This document shows positions 25,926 to 34,366 of a DNA stretch of 64,000 nt, in pieces. Each line of letters starts with the position of its first letter. The stretch's first letter is position 1. The notes beneath the pieces were generated by a model. It saw only the letters and a list, made by a program, of their open reading frames with translations. It did no database searches and was not told the origin of the DNA. Location: positions 1 through 64,000 of the forward strand of contig NZ_CASEGO010000003.1 of NCBI RefSeq assembly GCF_949287625.1, in the 5' to 3' direction. Position numbers and translations under genes: made by a program. The stretch is from an uncultured Brachyspira sp. GTDB lineage: Bacteria > Spirochaetota > Brachyspiria > Brachyspirales > Brachyspiraceae.

Positions 25926-26885
25926 ATGAAAAAGCTATTTATTATATTATTTGCAGGTATATTATTTCTTTCCTGCTCAAATAATTCATCTAATTCATCT
26001 TCAAATGGTGAAAAAATGTTTAAAATAGGCATACTCCAGTTAGTGGAGCATAATGCTTTGGATCAGGCCAATAAGGGTTTTGTAGACGGATTAAAAGAAG
26101 CAGGTTATGAAGACGGTAAAAATATTACTATAGATTATCAGAATGCTCAGGGTGAACAGGCAAACTGTATTACAATATCGCAAAAATTTGTTAATGATAA
26201 AGCAGATTTAATTCTTGCCATAGCAACACCTGCAGCACAGGCGGCAGCAAATACAACAAAAGATATACCTATACTTGTAACAGCAGTAACAGACCCAGCA
26301 GATTCAAAATTGGTTGATAATAATAATGTACCAGGAGGCAATGTTACTGGAACTTCAGACTTAACACCAGTAAAAGAACAAATGGATTTATTGAAAAAAT
26401 TAGTTCCTTCAGTACAGAGGGTAGCATTTTTATATAATTCAAGCGAACAAAACTCTAAATTCCAAGTAGATATGGCAAAATTAAAAGCAGATGAAATGGG
26501 TATATCATATATAGATGCTACTATAACAAATCCTAATGATATACAGCAGGTAGTTCAAAGTTTGGTAGGAAAAGTAGATGCTATTTACGCTCCTACAGAT
26601 AATATGGTAGCTGCTGGTATGGCTAATGTTATATCTATTACAGAACCTGCTAAAATACCAGTAATATGCGGAGAGGCTGGCATGCTTGAAGCCGGCGGAC
26701 TTGCTACTTATGGTATAGATTATTATGAACTTGGAAAACTTACAGGAAGACAGGCAGTAAGAATATTAAAAGGTGAGGCTTTACCTGCTTCTATGCCTAT
26801 AGAATATATACAAAATCCAGTATTAGAAGTAAATACTAATGCAGCACAAAAACTAGGTGTAACAATACCAGCTGATTTACAGTAA
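25926..26885 (+). CDS. ABC transporter substrate-binding lipoprotein (ABC_sub_bind, TrpX-like)
   Basis: This 319-residue lipoprotein has lipobox LFLSC (Cys about 17). The mature domain begins FKIGILQLVEHNALDQA and includes DLILAIATPAAQAAANTTKDIPI and VTDPADSKLV. These are hallmarks of the PF04392 family, which binds aromatic amino acids or similar ligands. Its own strong promoter and a terminator make it a single-gene unit. The permease and ATPase normally encoded next to this family are absent here, so it must work with a transporter encoded elsewhere or with an unrelated system. Confidence 0.85.
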   Translation: MKKLFIILFAGILFLSCSNNSSNSSSNGEKMFKIGILQLVEHNALDQANKGFVDGLKEAGYEDGKNITIDYQNAQGEQANCITISQKFVNDKADLILAIATPAAQAAANTTKDIPILVTAVTDPADSKLVDNNNVPGGNVTGTSDLTPVKEQMDLLKKLVPSVQRVAFLYNSSEQNSKFQVDMAKLKADEMGISYIDATITNPNDIQQVVQSLVGKVDAIYAPTDNMVAAGMANVISITEPAKIPVICGEAGMLEAGGLATYGIDYYELGKLTGRQAVRILKGEALPASMPIEYIQNPVLEVNTNAAQKLGVTIPADLQ

Positions 26886-26904
26886 GATATTTAATTTTTA
26901 TATA

Positions 26905-26937
26905 AAAAAGCCTGTATAAATATTATATGGGCTTTTT
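26905..26937 (+). terminator. Terminator of the TrpX-like gene
   Basis: A long hairpin of AAAAAGCC...GGCTTTTT with an inner AT stem and a 3-base loop ends in a T-run. It overlaps the first codons of the longest possible truA frame, which argues that truA starts later. Confidence 0.8.
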
Positions 26938-26950
26938 ATTTTTGATATTT

Positions 26951-27694
26951 ATGAATAATATAAAGATAACAATACAATATGACGGTACAGATTTTTACGG
27001 CTGGCAGATACAGCCGAATTTGAGAACAGTACAGGGAGAAATATATAAAGCTGTTCAAAAAATATATGGAGAAAAAATTACAATATACGGCTGCGGCAGA
27101 ACTGATGCTGGTGTTCATGCTTTAGGTCAGGTAGCCAATTTTAGAGTTCCAAAGATGCTTGTACCTATTAACAAAGTTCATATAGCTTTGAATTCCTGTT
27201 TGGATAGAGATTTGAGGATAATAAAAGCTGAAGAAATGGACGATAATTTTAATGCAAGAGCTTCTGCAACATTCAGAGAGTATTTATATATAGTTCATAA
27301 CAGCAGTACATCTTTTCCGTTTTATGAGCGGTATGCTTGGTTTTACAGAAAAAACATTATAGATGAAAAACTTATTAATGAATATGCAAAATATTTAATA
27401 GGCGAGCATAACTTTACATCATTTTGTTCTACAGAAGATGAAAATGACAGTAAGTTCAGATATTTAGAAAAAGTGAAAGCTGTAAGAAAGGGTGATACTA
27501 TATATTTTATTATTAGAGGCAATGCTTTTTTACACAATATGGTAAGGATTATAGTAGGCACTTTGGTAGAAGGTCAGAAAAAAAAGATGCCTGTAAATTT
27601 CATAGAAGATATATTGAAAAGCGAAAACAGAACAGAAGCCTTTGTAACAGCCCCAGCACATGGACTTTATTTCAGACGAGCCTTTTTTAAATGA
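26951..27694 (+). CDS. truA: tRNA pseudouridine(38-40) synthase
   Basis: This enzyme isomerises uridines 38-40 in the anticodon arm of tRNAs. From ATG 26951 it gives 247 residues, the usual length. It has the motifs IQYDGTDFYGWQIQPN, the catalytic Asp in YGCGRTDAGVHALGQV, and the C-terminal FLHNMVRIIVGTL. An upstream ATG at 26927 lies inside the hairpin of the preceding terminator and adds eight hydrophobic residues foreign to the family, so it was rejected. A tRNA gene promoter follows it immediately. Confidence 0.93.
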   Translation: MNNIKITIQYDGTDFYGWQIQPNLRTVQGEIYKAVQKIYGEKITIYGCGRTDAGVHALGQVANFRVPKMLVPINKVHIALNSCLDRDLRIIKAEEMDDNFNARASATFREYLYIVHNSSTSFPFYERYAWFYRKNIIDEKLINEYAKYLIGEHNFTSFCSTEDENDSKFRYLEKVKAVRKGDTIYFIIRGNAFLHNMVRIIVGTLVEGQKKKMPVNFIEDILKSENRTEAFVTAPAHGLYFRRAFFK

Positions 27695-27713
27695 TTTTTA
27701 ATTATAAAAAGAC

Positions 27714-27741
27714 TTGAAATAAATTTTATATATGTTATAAT
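27714..27741 (+). promoter_or_regulatory. Promoter of the tRNA pair
   Basis: TTGAAA (27714-27719), a 16-bp spacer and TATAAT (27736-27741) lie 17 bases before the first tRNA. Confidence 0.7.
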
Positions 27742-27758
27742 GTATAGCATATTTGTTT

Positions 27759-27841
27759 GGAGAGTTCGTTCAATTGGTAGAGCAGCGGTCTTGAAAACCG
27801 CCGGGCTAACACCCATGTGGGTTCGAGTCCCACACTCTCCG
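27759..27841 (+). tRNA. tRNA-Ser (UGA)
   Basis: The acceptor GGAGAGT pairs with ACTCTCC and the anticodon loop CTTGAAA gives anticodon TGA. A long variable arm (GGGCTAACACCC) fits a serine tRNA, and the T arm is GTGGG-TTCGAGT-CCCAC. Discriminator G; CCA is not encoded. Confidence 0.93.
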
Positions 27842-27874
27842 ATTTTACTAGTACGAACAGCTTCTTTATTATAG

Positions 27875-27947
27875 GGGGCTTTAGCTCATCAGGATAGAGC
27901 AATGGTTTCCTAAACCGTGTGGGCAGGTTCGAGTCCTGTAAGCCCCA
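27875..27947 (+). tRNA. tRNA-Arg (CCU)
   Basis: Acceptor GGGGCTT pairs with AAGCCCC, and the anticodon loop TTCCTAA gives anticodon CCT. The T arm is GCAGG-TTCGAGT-CCTGT. Discriminator A; CCA is not encoded. It lies 33 bp after the serine tRNA and is probably co-transcribed with it. Confidence 0.92.
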
Positions 27948-27987
27948 AATTGTTTATCCTAATTCTTAATAAAAAAGATTTTCTAAA

Positions 27988-28539
27988 ATGACGTTCAGAG
28001 ATTATATATCATATTTATTTAATATTAAAAAGCTAAAAAAAATTAAACTTCTAGTTTCAGATATAGACGGAGTTATGACTGACGGAAGGCTTGTATTTGA
28101 TGATAATGGGGTAGAAAGTAAGTTTTTTCATACTCAGGACGGAATGGGCATAGTGATGGCATTAAAATCTGGTATAAAAATAGCTGTTATTTCTGGCAGC
28201 AGTTCTAATGCTATAAAGACTAGATTTGATAAGTTTAGCCGTCATGGTTTCGAAGATTTGATACTTGGAAAAGAGGAGAAAATGCCTGTTATTTTAACTT
28301 TAATTGAGAAATATGGTTTAAAAATAGAAGAGATAGCATATATAGGTGATGATTTGATAGATATTAAGGTTATGAAATATGTAGGTATGTCATTTGCTCC
28401 AAAAGATGCTGTAAATGAAGCTAAAAAGGCAGCAAATATAATCATTAATAAAAGAGGCGGATACGGTGCTGTGAGAGTTGTTATAGATATGATTCTCAAA
28501 GCTAAAGGTATTTATAATGAAGTTATTAAACAGTTTTAG
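27988..28539 (+). CDS. kdsC: KdsC-type HAD phosphatase
   Basis: This 183-residue HAD phosphatase of the KdsC/YrbI group classically hydrolyses Kdo-8-phosphate. Motif I is LLVSDIDGVMTDGRL (about residues 21-35, nucleophile Asp). GSSSNA follows, and motif III/IV is IAYIGDDLIDIKVM with FAPKDA after it. It has no cap domain, as in the family. It is the first of four overlapping genes with lptC- and lptA-like proteins, the classical kdsC-lptC-lptA order, which supports a role in lipooligosaccharide biogenesis. The exact substrate in this organism is not shown. Confidence 0.88.
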   Translation: MTFRDYISYLFNIKKLKKIKLLVSDIDGVMTDGRLVFDDNGVESKFFHTQDGMGIVMALKSGIKIAVISGSSSNAIKTRFDKFSRHGFEDLILGKEEKMPVILTLIEKYGLKIEEIAYIGDDLIDIKVMKYVGMSFAPKDAVNEAKKAANIIINKRGGYGAVRVVIDMILKAKGIYNEVIKQF

Positions 28540-29086
28540 TTTATATATTATTTTTATATTATTATGTGTTTCCTGCACAAATTTTAAAGATCTTGGTAAA
28601 GAATTTGAACAGAAAAATGATTTTGTTCCTCCGCCTGATATGGAGTTTTACGGCTTTAGAAGAGAAAATTATGATACAAATTTTAAGCAGCTAGACTCTT
28701 TTGCGACTAATGCTAAATTTTACAATAAGAAAAAACTTATAGAACTTTATGAAAGCAGAACATATACATACGATTCTAATCATACAGTAGCAGCAAGTAT
28801 ATCAGGCGAGTTTGTAAAAGTAAATCAAGATACTTTATATACAGAAATATATACTAATGTTATTGCCAAATCTTCAAATAATACAACACTTTATACAGAA
28901 TATTTACAGTGGGATAATGATAAACAGAAGGTAAAAAGTCCAGTTTCTATACGTGTAGAGCAGGAAGATGGAAGCTGGCTTACTGGAAGCAGTATGGAAG
29001 CGGATATGGGACTTGAACATATTACAATATATAATGAAGTTGATGAAGGCGATGCTATAGGAGTACCTGTTGCTGAAGAAAAATAG
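28517..29086 (+). CDS. LptC-like lipopolysaccharide export protein
   Basis: The 189-residue protein has an N-terminal hydrophobic segment with a possible lipobox (LLCVSC, Cys about 20). The beta-rich domain (YTYDSNHTVAASISGEFVKV) is typical of the OstA/LptC jellyroll. LptC usually bridges the inner-membrane transporter LptBFG and periplasmic LptA. The gene overlaps kdsC by 23 bp and lptA by 17 bp. The match to LptC is by order and fold pattern. The lipobox is unusual, since most LptC proteins are anchored by a transmembrane helix. Confidence 0.75.
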   Translation: MKLLNSFSLYIIFILLCVSCTNFKDLGKEFEQKNDFVPPPDMEFYGFRRENYDTNFKQLDSFATNAKFYNKKKLIELYESRTYTYDSNHTVAASISGEFVKVNQDTLYTEIYTNVIAKSSNNTTLYTEYLQWDNDKQKVKSPVSIRVEQEDGSWLTGSSMEADMGLEHITIYNEVDEGDAIGVPVAEEK

Positions 29087-30413
29087 ACTATTTTTAACTA
29101 TTTTTATGCTGTTTTTATCAGTATTATATTTAAATGCTCAGTCAAGAAGAAGTGCAGATAAGTTTACATTTAATAATAAAACAAAAGTCTTCCAATATAC
29201 AGGCAATTCTAAAATGGAAGATTCATCAGCTATTATCACAAGTCATGTTATGACATTCTATCAGGAAACAGAGTTGGCAACATTCAGCGGCAGTGTTAGG
29301 CTTTTGAGTAAAACAAACGGATCTGCAATAACAGGCGGATATGCAAGCTATAATGGAAAAACAAGATATGCTTATGTAAAAAATAATCCTATATTAAGAT
29401 CGCCTACAAATAATATGACAATAAGAAGTTCTTTTATGGAGCGTGATTTTAATACTCCTATAGCTAAGGCTATAAGTAATGTTCATTTAACACATATTGA
29501 CAGAGAAAGCAAAAGAAAAACAGATGGTTATGCTGATAATTTGATTTATGATATGGATAAAGAAACAGCTGTATTAACTGGAAATCCTAGACTTTATCAA
29601 GGTTCTGATAGGCTTGAAGGTGAAATACTGGAATATAATGCCAAAACTGCTACGGCTAATGTTATGGGCAGAGGAAAAATATATGTTCTTCAGACTAATA
29701 ATTATGTAAATACATCAGAAACAAATAAAAAAAAGAGTAATGTTAGTAATTATAACATTATAGTAGCCGACAGATTATTTTTGAATGAGTATGGCGGAAA
29801 GGATAATAATACACGTACTTTATACGCATATGGTAATGTTACAGCGTTTTTCTATGAAGAGAACATGATACTTAAAGGCGGATATATTGAATATGAAATA
29901 GATAATGAGCATGTGTATATGTATGAAGATCCTTCTGTAAGAATTCCAGATAGGGGAATTATAGCTTTTGGAGAGTGGATAGAATATAAAAAAGATGCTG
30001 AGTTTAAAGATGTTATATTTCATAATGATGTTGTGATGGTTGATTATGATGCTAACTTATCATTGGAAGGTGATTTGCTGCATTTAGATCCTGATACTAA
30101 GGTTGCAACAGTAAGCGGCAGTCCTAAGGCATATGTTGAAAATAGAAGTATTAGAATTACATCAGTTACTATGCAGATGTTTAATGATGAAGAAAAACTG
30201 CGTGCTAATGGAAATGTATATGTAGAAGGCAAAGATATGAACTCTCAAAGTGCTTGGGCTACTTACTTTGATAAGCAGAAATATTTAAGACTTTGGGGTG
30301 AAAATCCATACTTAAAGCAAAAGGAAAGTGTTGTAAGGGCAAGAGAGATAAAATATTATATAGATACTCAAAAGGTTGAGGCTATGGGTGTGAGCGGTGA
30401 AATACCTCAGTAA
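29070..30413 (+). CDS. LptA/OstA-like periplasmic protein
   Basis: The 447-residue protein has a signal peptide ending LYLNAQ and many beta-jellyroll repeats of OstA type. Examples are MTFYQETELATFSGSVRLLS, YDMDKETAVLTGNPRLYQG and LLHLDPDTKVATVSGSPKAYV. It is much longer than typical LptA (about 180 residues), approaching the size of two or three fused OstA domains. The start is TTG at 29070, with AGGAG six bases upstream inside the end of lptC. It would form the periplasmic bridge for lipooligosaccharide. Confidence 0.8.
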   Translation: MLKKNRLFLTIFMLFLSVLYLNAQSRRSADKFTFNNKTKVFQYTGNSKMEDSSAIITSHVMTFYQETELATFSGSVRLLSKTNGSAITGGYASYNGKTRYAYVKNNPILRSPTNNMTIRSSFMERDFNTPIAKAISNVHLTHIDRESKRKTDGYADNLIYDMDKETAVLTGNPRLYQGSDRLEGEILEYNAKTATANVMGRGKIYVLQTNNYVNTSETNKKKSNVSNYNIIVADRLFLNEYGGKDNNTRTLYAYGNVTAFFYEENMILKGGYIEYEIDNEHVYMYEDPSVRIPDRGIIAFGEWIEYKKDAEFKDVIFHNDVVMVDYDANLSLEGDLLHLDPDTKVATVSGSPKAYVENRSIRITSVTMQMFNDEEKLRANGNVYVEGKDMNSQSAWATYFDKQKYLRLWGENPYLKQKESVVRAREIKYYIDTQKVEAMGVSGEIPQ

Positions 30414-31395
30414 TTTAGTCAATATTGTATATTTGTTTTTTATATTTTTATTTTTATTGCTATTTTTATCATGTCAAAATAGTACAGAGCCTCTTAATAA
30501 AGAAAAAACTTATACTGTGAACATAACTTATATAGAAGATGATGCATTAAACTCATTTTCTCCTAGAGATTTTCTTGATATTTTTGATGATGATCTTTCA
30601 AAACTCACATACGAAATTTTAGGCTATAATATAAAATATAATCTTAAAAATGGAATCACAGATGATGACTTTTATAGAGCTAATAGAAAAGTTATAAATG
30701 ATAATGCTGATATATTTAAAAGAGATTTTATAGATATAAAAAATATAAATTATCATAAATTAGAAAATGATATATTATACTCGCTTTCTAATGAAACTAG
30801 GGCTAATATAAAAAAATTATTCGGATATGAATACAGCACTCCTTTAAAAACAATAGCTAAAAATATAGCACCCTCATATGTACAAAGCATACTTAATGTT
30901 TGGAATACACCTGTAAAAAATAGAAGTCAGTTATTAGACGGCAATAGGTTTATGCTCTATACGGCATTATATTGGAGAATAATGGCAGGAGAGTTTAAAG
31001 ATTCTTCTATAGTGATAGTAAATATGCCATTAACTGCCAATTATTTATCAATGAGTGCAAAGTCAATTGCAGACGGAGGTTTTGTAGACAGGCTTGTACT
31101 TGAAAATAATAATATAAAACCTTGTAAATCTATATCTATAATAAGTACATATACATTTCTCCAGTCTAATGCTGATTATGAAACAATAAAAAAAATATTC
31201 TCTTATTATATAGTTCAGACTATGGCAATGATGTTTCCTAAATATGATGTCAGCGATGATAAACATTCTATAATGTCTGAAGTAAGCCGATTTGATTATG
31301 TTAATTGGTACAGCAATATAGTTAACTTTCAATTAAAAACTCCTTACAAAACAATTAAAGAGTATAGAGATAATATAAAAAATATAGTTCCATAA
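30397..31395 (+). CDS. Lipoprotein of unknown function, fourth gene of the lpt operon
   Basis: This 332-residue lipoprotein has the signal segment ending LFLSC (Cys about 26), then a mature domain with no repeats. I do not recognise the family. It starts with GTG and overlaps lptA by 17 bp, so it is coupled to the lpt genes. The mature domain is rich in Asp/Asn and largely helical by pattern, ending YRDNIKNIVP. Position suggests a part in outer-membrane or lipooligosaccharide assembly. Confidence 0.7.
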   Translation: MKYLSNLVNIVYLFFIFLFLLLFLSCQNSTEPLNKEKTYTVNITYIEDDALNSFSPRDFLDIFDDDLSKLTYEILGYNIKYNLKNGITDDDFYRANRKVINDNADIFKRDFIDIKNINYHKLENDILYSLSNETRANIKKLFGYEYSTPLKTIAKNIAPSYVQSILNVWNTPVKNRSQLLDGNRFMLYTALYWRIMAGEFKDSSIVIVNMPLTANYLSMSAKSIADGGFVDRLVLENNNIKPCKSISIISTYTFLQSNADYETIKKIFSYYIVQTMAMMFPKYDVSDDKHSIMSEVSRFDYVNWYSNIVNFQLKTPYKTIKEYRDNIKNIVP

Positions 31396-31647
31396 AAAAT
31401 AGTATGAATTAACTATAATAAAATAAACATTATCTCGAAAATGTCTATAAAAAACAATACACAATAATAAAAATGTCGGTTATATTTGTATAAAATGTAT
31501 GATTTTTGAGTGTGTCAATAAACATAATTATAAATTTGTTGTAAATTTATGTAAAAATAGTATTTACTTAGAAAAAATAAAATAGTAGAATGTAAGCATA
31601 AACATTTTTTATAATTTGTCGATTTTTATTAGTGGGAGAAAATTACT

Positions 31648-32472
31648 ATGAAAAAAATATTTATTTACATTTTTATGGCAGCAAGTTTTTCAGTGGCGTA
31701 TGGTTTTGATGAAGGTTTTATATGGGCATTAAAGGCTAACTTTAACGGCTCTGCTACAATGCCTTCAATAAGTGATGAAGATTTGAGTAAAATCGGTGCT
31801 GGTTATATGAAAGGCGGAGTTGGATATACTATGGACGGAGAGGCTGAACTTGGTTATTTATTTGGTTCTCAAAAATGGTTCGGAGGATTGGATCCTGCTA
31901 AATTCAGCGGTATGAGTGTATTTGGCTCTATAGGTGTGGGAAGCGGATTTGCCGGACAGGTTTCAGGTGCAACATATGAAGGTGTTACAGCAAATGCTTA
32001 TATTAATGTTTCTTATACACCTGTAATAAGTTTCGGAGTTGGTACTAAAGCTTATTTCTTAGACAGCAGATTGGCATTAGGACTTCATATAGGAGGTAAA
32101 TTGATAGCAGATGTATCACCTGAATATTTAGCTTACTTTGATATAGATATGCCTGGTTTCCCTGAAATAGGAGAGATAATAGTAACTGACTTTATGGTTA
32201 AAAATATGAATCCAGTAATGTTTAGTATAAAATTTATGCTAGAATACAATCAGCCTGTAAATGACAGAGTTGAAGTTATATTAGGTGCTTATACAAGATT
32301 TAATGTATATTCTCCAAAATATATTACTATGCCAGACAGTTTATTGAGTTTAATGAATTCTGCTTTAGAAAAAGAAGGAAAACCTGCATTTAATACTACA
32401 ACACCTTTAAAATCTTATTATATAAACTCATTAGATTTTGGTCTTACTTTAGGTTTAGCATTTAAAGGATAA
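31648..32472 (+). CDS. Predicted beta-barrel outer-membrane protein
   Basis: This 274-residue protein has a signal peptide (MKKIFIYIFMAASFSVAYG). The mature part is Gly- and aromatic-rich with alternating hydrophobic strands (GGVGYTMDGEAELGYLF, SVFGSIGVGSGFAG), ending in GLTLGLAFKG. It has no lipobox. Such a pattern fits a small outer-membrane barrel; Brachyspira encode several surface proteins of this size. The upstream 250 bp contain no gene and may hold a long leader. It is followed 21 bp later by the first of the HFFNPRYYY lipoproteins. Confidence 0.65.
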   Translation: MKKIFIYIFMAASFSVAYGFDEGFIWALKANFNGSATMPSISDEDLSKIGAGYMKGGVGYTMDGEAELGYLFGSQKWFGGLDPAKFSGMSVFGSIGVGSGFAGQVSGATYEGVTANAYINVSYTPVISFGVGTKAYFLDSRLALGLHIGGKLIADVSPEYLAYFDIDMPGFPEIGEIIVTDFMVKNMNPVMFSIKFMLEYNQPVNDRVEVILGAYTRFNVYSPKYITMPDSLLSLMNSALEKEGKPAFNTTTPLKSYYINSLDFGLTLGLAFKG

Positions 32473-32493
32473 TTATAAATTTAAGGAAATGAT

Positions 32494-34278
32494 ATGAAAA
32501 AGAGTTATTTATTGTTTTTATTGATTATATCTTTATTTATGATGTCTTGCGGTAACCATTTCTTTAATCCTAGATATTATTATAACAAAAGTTCATCATC
32601 ATCATCTTCTTCTTCAGACGGCTTAACTATTGAAGAAGCTGAGCCTCCTGCAGAAATACCTGTAGATGAAGATCCTTTTAAAATTAATTCGGATTATAAT
32701 AATCCTAATTACGGAGGATATGATGCTAGTAAATTTGATTCTTGGCTATTTAAAGCAAGTTTCAGAGATGATAAACTTCCTGTATATAATTTCTTTGATG
32801 ATTCTTCAAGATCTTGGATAGCAGGCGGTGCAGATTGGAATAATGTAGCTGCTAGTTTTTATAAAGCAAATGATGGTGAGAATCAGGCATCTGGTTATAG
32901 TATAAGTTCTATGAGTATATATAAATATGATAAAGATAATCCTCTTTATGATGATAATGGTTATTTACCCGGTAGAATGGATAGATTCCGTTTCTATTCT
33001 ATACAAGGTAAAGCAGTTATTATAGATCTTAAACAGTATTTGATAGCTGTAGATACTTATTCTAAGTTTGTATTTGCTTTCGGTGCTATAACAGGCACAG
33101 AAAAAGCTATAAATGGAGATTTAGTTCCTACCAAATTTGAGGCTATAGAATATTATGCAGATAAAAAACACTTCTATGAATATGACCCTATAGGTTATGT
33201 TGATAGTACAGGTACTGTAATATTCTATCAGCATTATGAAACTGAATTTGTGGCAAACCCTACAGGATATTCTCCTAAACAGCATGGTTATGATAATTAT
33301 GCAGAGCATAATAAATTAAAACCAGGTAAATCTCCTTATGTACCTCTAAATAGCAATACAGAAGCAAGCGAAGAGGATAGAAAAACATACGAAGAAGATA
33401 TAAAAAATTATGTTAATGAATATAAATATCGTAACTATGTAGGTTATCAGAAATCTCCTACAGGTGAAAAAGACCAGATAGATTTGGCATCATGGAAAAA
33501 AGCAGGATATTCAGGACTTAGCTTAACATTATATACTTATAAATTAACTGATGGAGGAAATACTTTAACAGTTACTACTAAAGAATTCAATAGTACTTCA
33601 TCATCTAGTTCTAAGAAATATAAATTAAGTATGGTAAATACAGCATATAAGGCTACTTATATAAATGAAACTGATACATCAGATACTTTGTCTGTATCTA
33701 TAGTAAAAAATGATAACGGAGAGAATACTATATCTGTAAGCGGTACAGTATTAGATAAAAATTTCCAAGACTACGGACCTATATTTGTAGACAGAGCTAA
33801 AAATACTACATTTAAATATAATGGATCTTTTGATTTATCAGTATTTAGCACATTTGTTGACACTGGAGCTACTCATGCTACAATTAGAGATTTGACCTTT
33901 ATATTTAATGAAGATGGTACAGAGTTTACAATGACATATTATCGTAAACATATCTATCTGTTTGTTCCTGGTTCTGAAGAATATAAAGAGCAAAAATTTA
34001 GACTAGCCAGATTTGATTCTGATGCTGAAAATACTTGGACAGCTAAATATGAATGTACAACAGAAACAGGTACTTTAGGTAATTATGTCAGAGTTGTATT
34101 TAGAAAAGGAGATTATAGTAGTACAACTAATCCTGGACCTGATGAGATAGGTGATATCATACGTATGAGTATGACATTGCATCCTGTAGAAGGTGTTTGG
34201 GAAATACCTTTAATAGGAGAAATTCCAGATGACCCTACATCAAATTTGGGACTTGATTTAGTGGCTACTAGAGAGTAA
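32494..34278 (+). CDS. HFFNPRYYY-family lipoprotein 1
   Basis: This 594-residue surface lipoprotein begins with a signal peptide ending LFMMSC, and the lipidated Cys is followed by GNHFFNPRYYY and a Ser-rich linker. Its first 150-250 residues align with the two paralogs downstream, with shared motifs YLIAVDTYSK, HFYEYDPIGY and RMDRFRFYS. The C-terminal part has modules of the type YGPIFVDRAKNTTFKYNG. I do not know a function; Ser linkers and beta-rich modules suggest an exposed protein. The start has AAGGA upstream, and a hairpin at 34308 ends the unit. Confidence 0.8.
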   Translation: MKKSYLLFLLIISLFMMSCGNHFFNPRYYYNKSSSSSSSSSDGLTIEEAEPPAEIPVDEDPFKINSDYNNPNYGGYDASKFDSWLFKASFRDDKLPVYNFFDDSSRSWIAGGADWNNVAASFYKANDGENQASGYSISSMSIYKYDKDNPLYDDNGYLPGRMDRFRFYSIQGKAVIIDLKQYLIAVDTYSKFVFAFGAITGTEKAINGDLVPTKFEAIEYYADKKHFYEYDPIGYVDSTGTVIFYQHYETEFVANPTGYSPKQHGYDNYAEHNKLKPGKSPYVPLNSNTEASEEDRKTYEEDIKNYVNEYKYRNYVGYQKSPTGEKDQIDLASWKKAGYSGLSLTLYTYKLTDGGNTLTVTTKEFNSTSSSSSKKYKLSMVNTAYKATYINETDTSDTLSVSIVKNDNGENTISVSGTVLDKNFQDYGPIFVDRAKNTTFKYNGSFDLSVFSTFVDTGATHATIRDLTFIFNEDGTEFTMTYYRKHIYLFVPGSEEYKEQKFRLARFDSDAENTWTAKYECTTETGTLGNYVRVVFRKGDYSSTTNPGPDEIGDIIRMSMTLHPVEGVWEIPLIGEIPDDPTSNLGLDLVATRE

Positions 34279-34307
34279 ATTACTAAGTTAGTATATTTAT
34301 AAAAATT

Positions 34308-34340
34308 AAGCGGAGAGAATTAAAAAAACTCTCTCCGCTT
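34308..34340 (+). terminator. Terminator after lipoprotein 1
   Basis: AAGCGGAGAG pairs with CTCTCCGCTT over a 13-base loop, followed by a modest T-rich run. A near copy follows lipoprotein 2. Confidence 0.7.
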
Positions 34341-34366
34341 TATAATTTTATATGGGGAGATTTTTT

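Noticed and set aside
26927..26950. Longer truA start
   Set aside because: Lies inside the terminator hairpin of the preceding gene and adds residues not typical of TruA.
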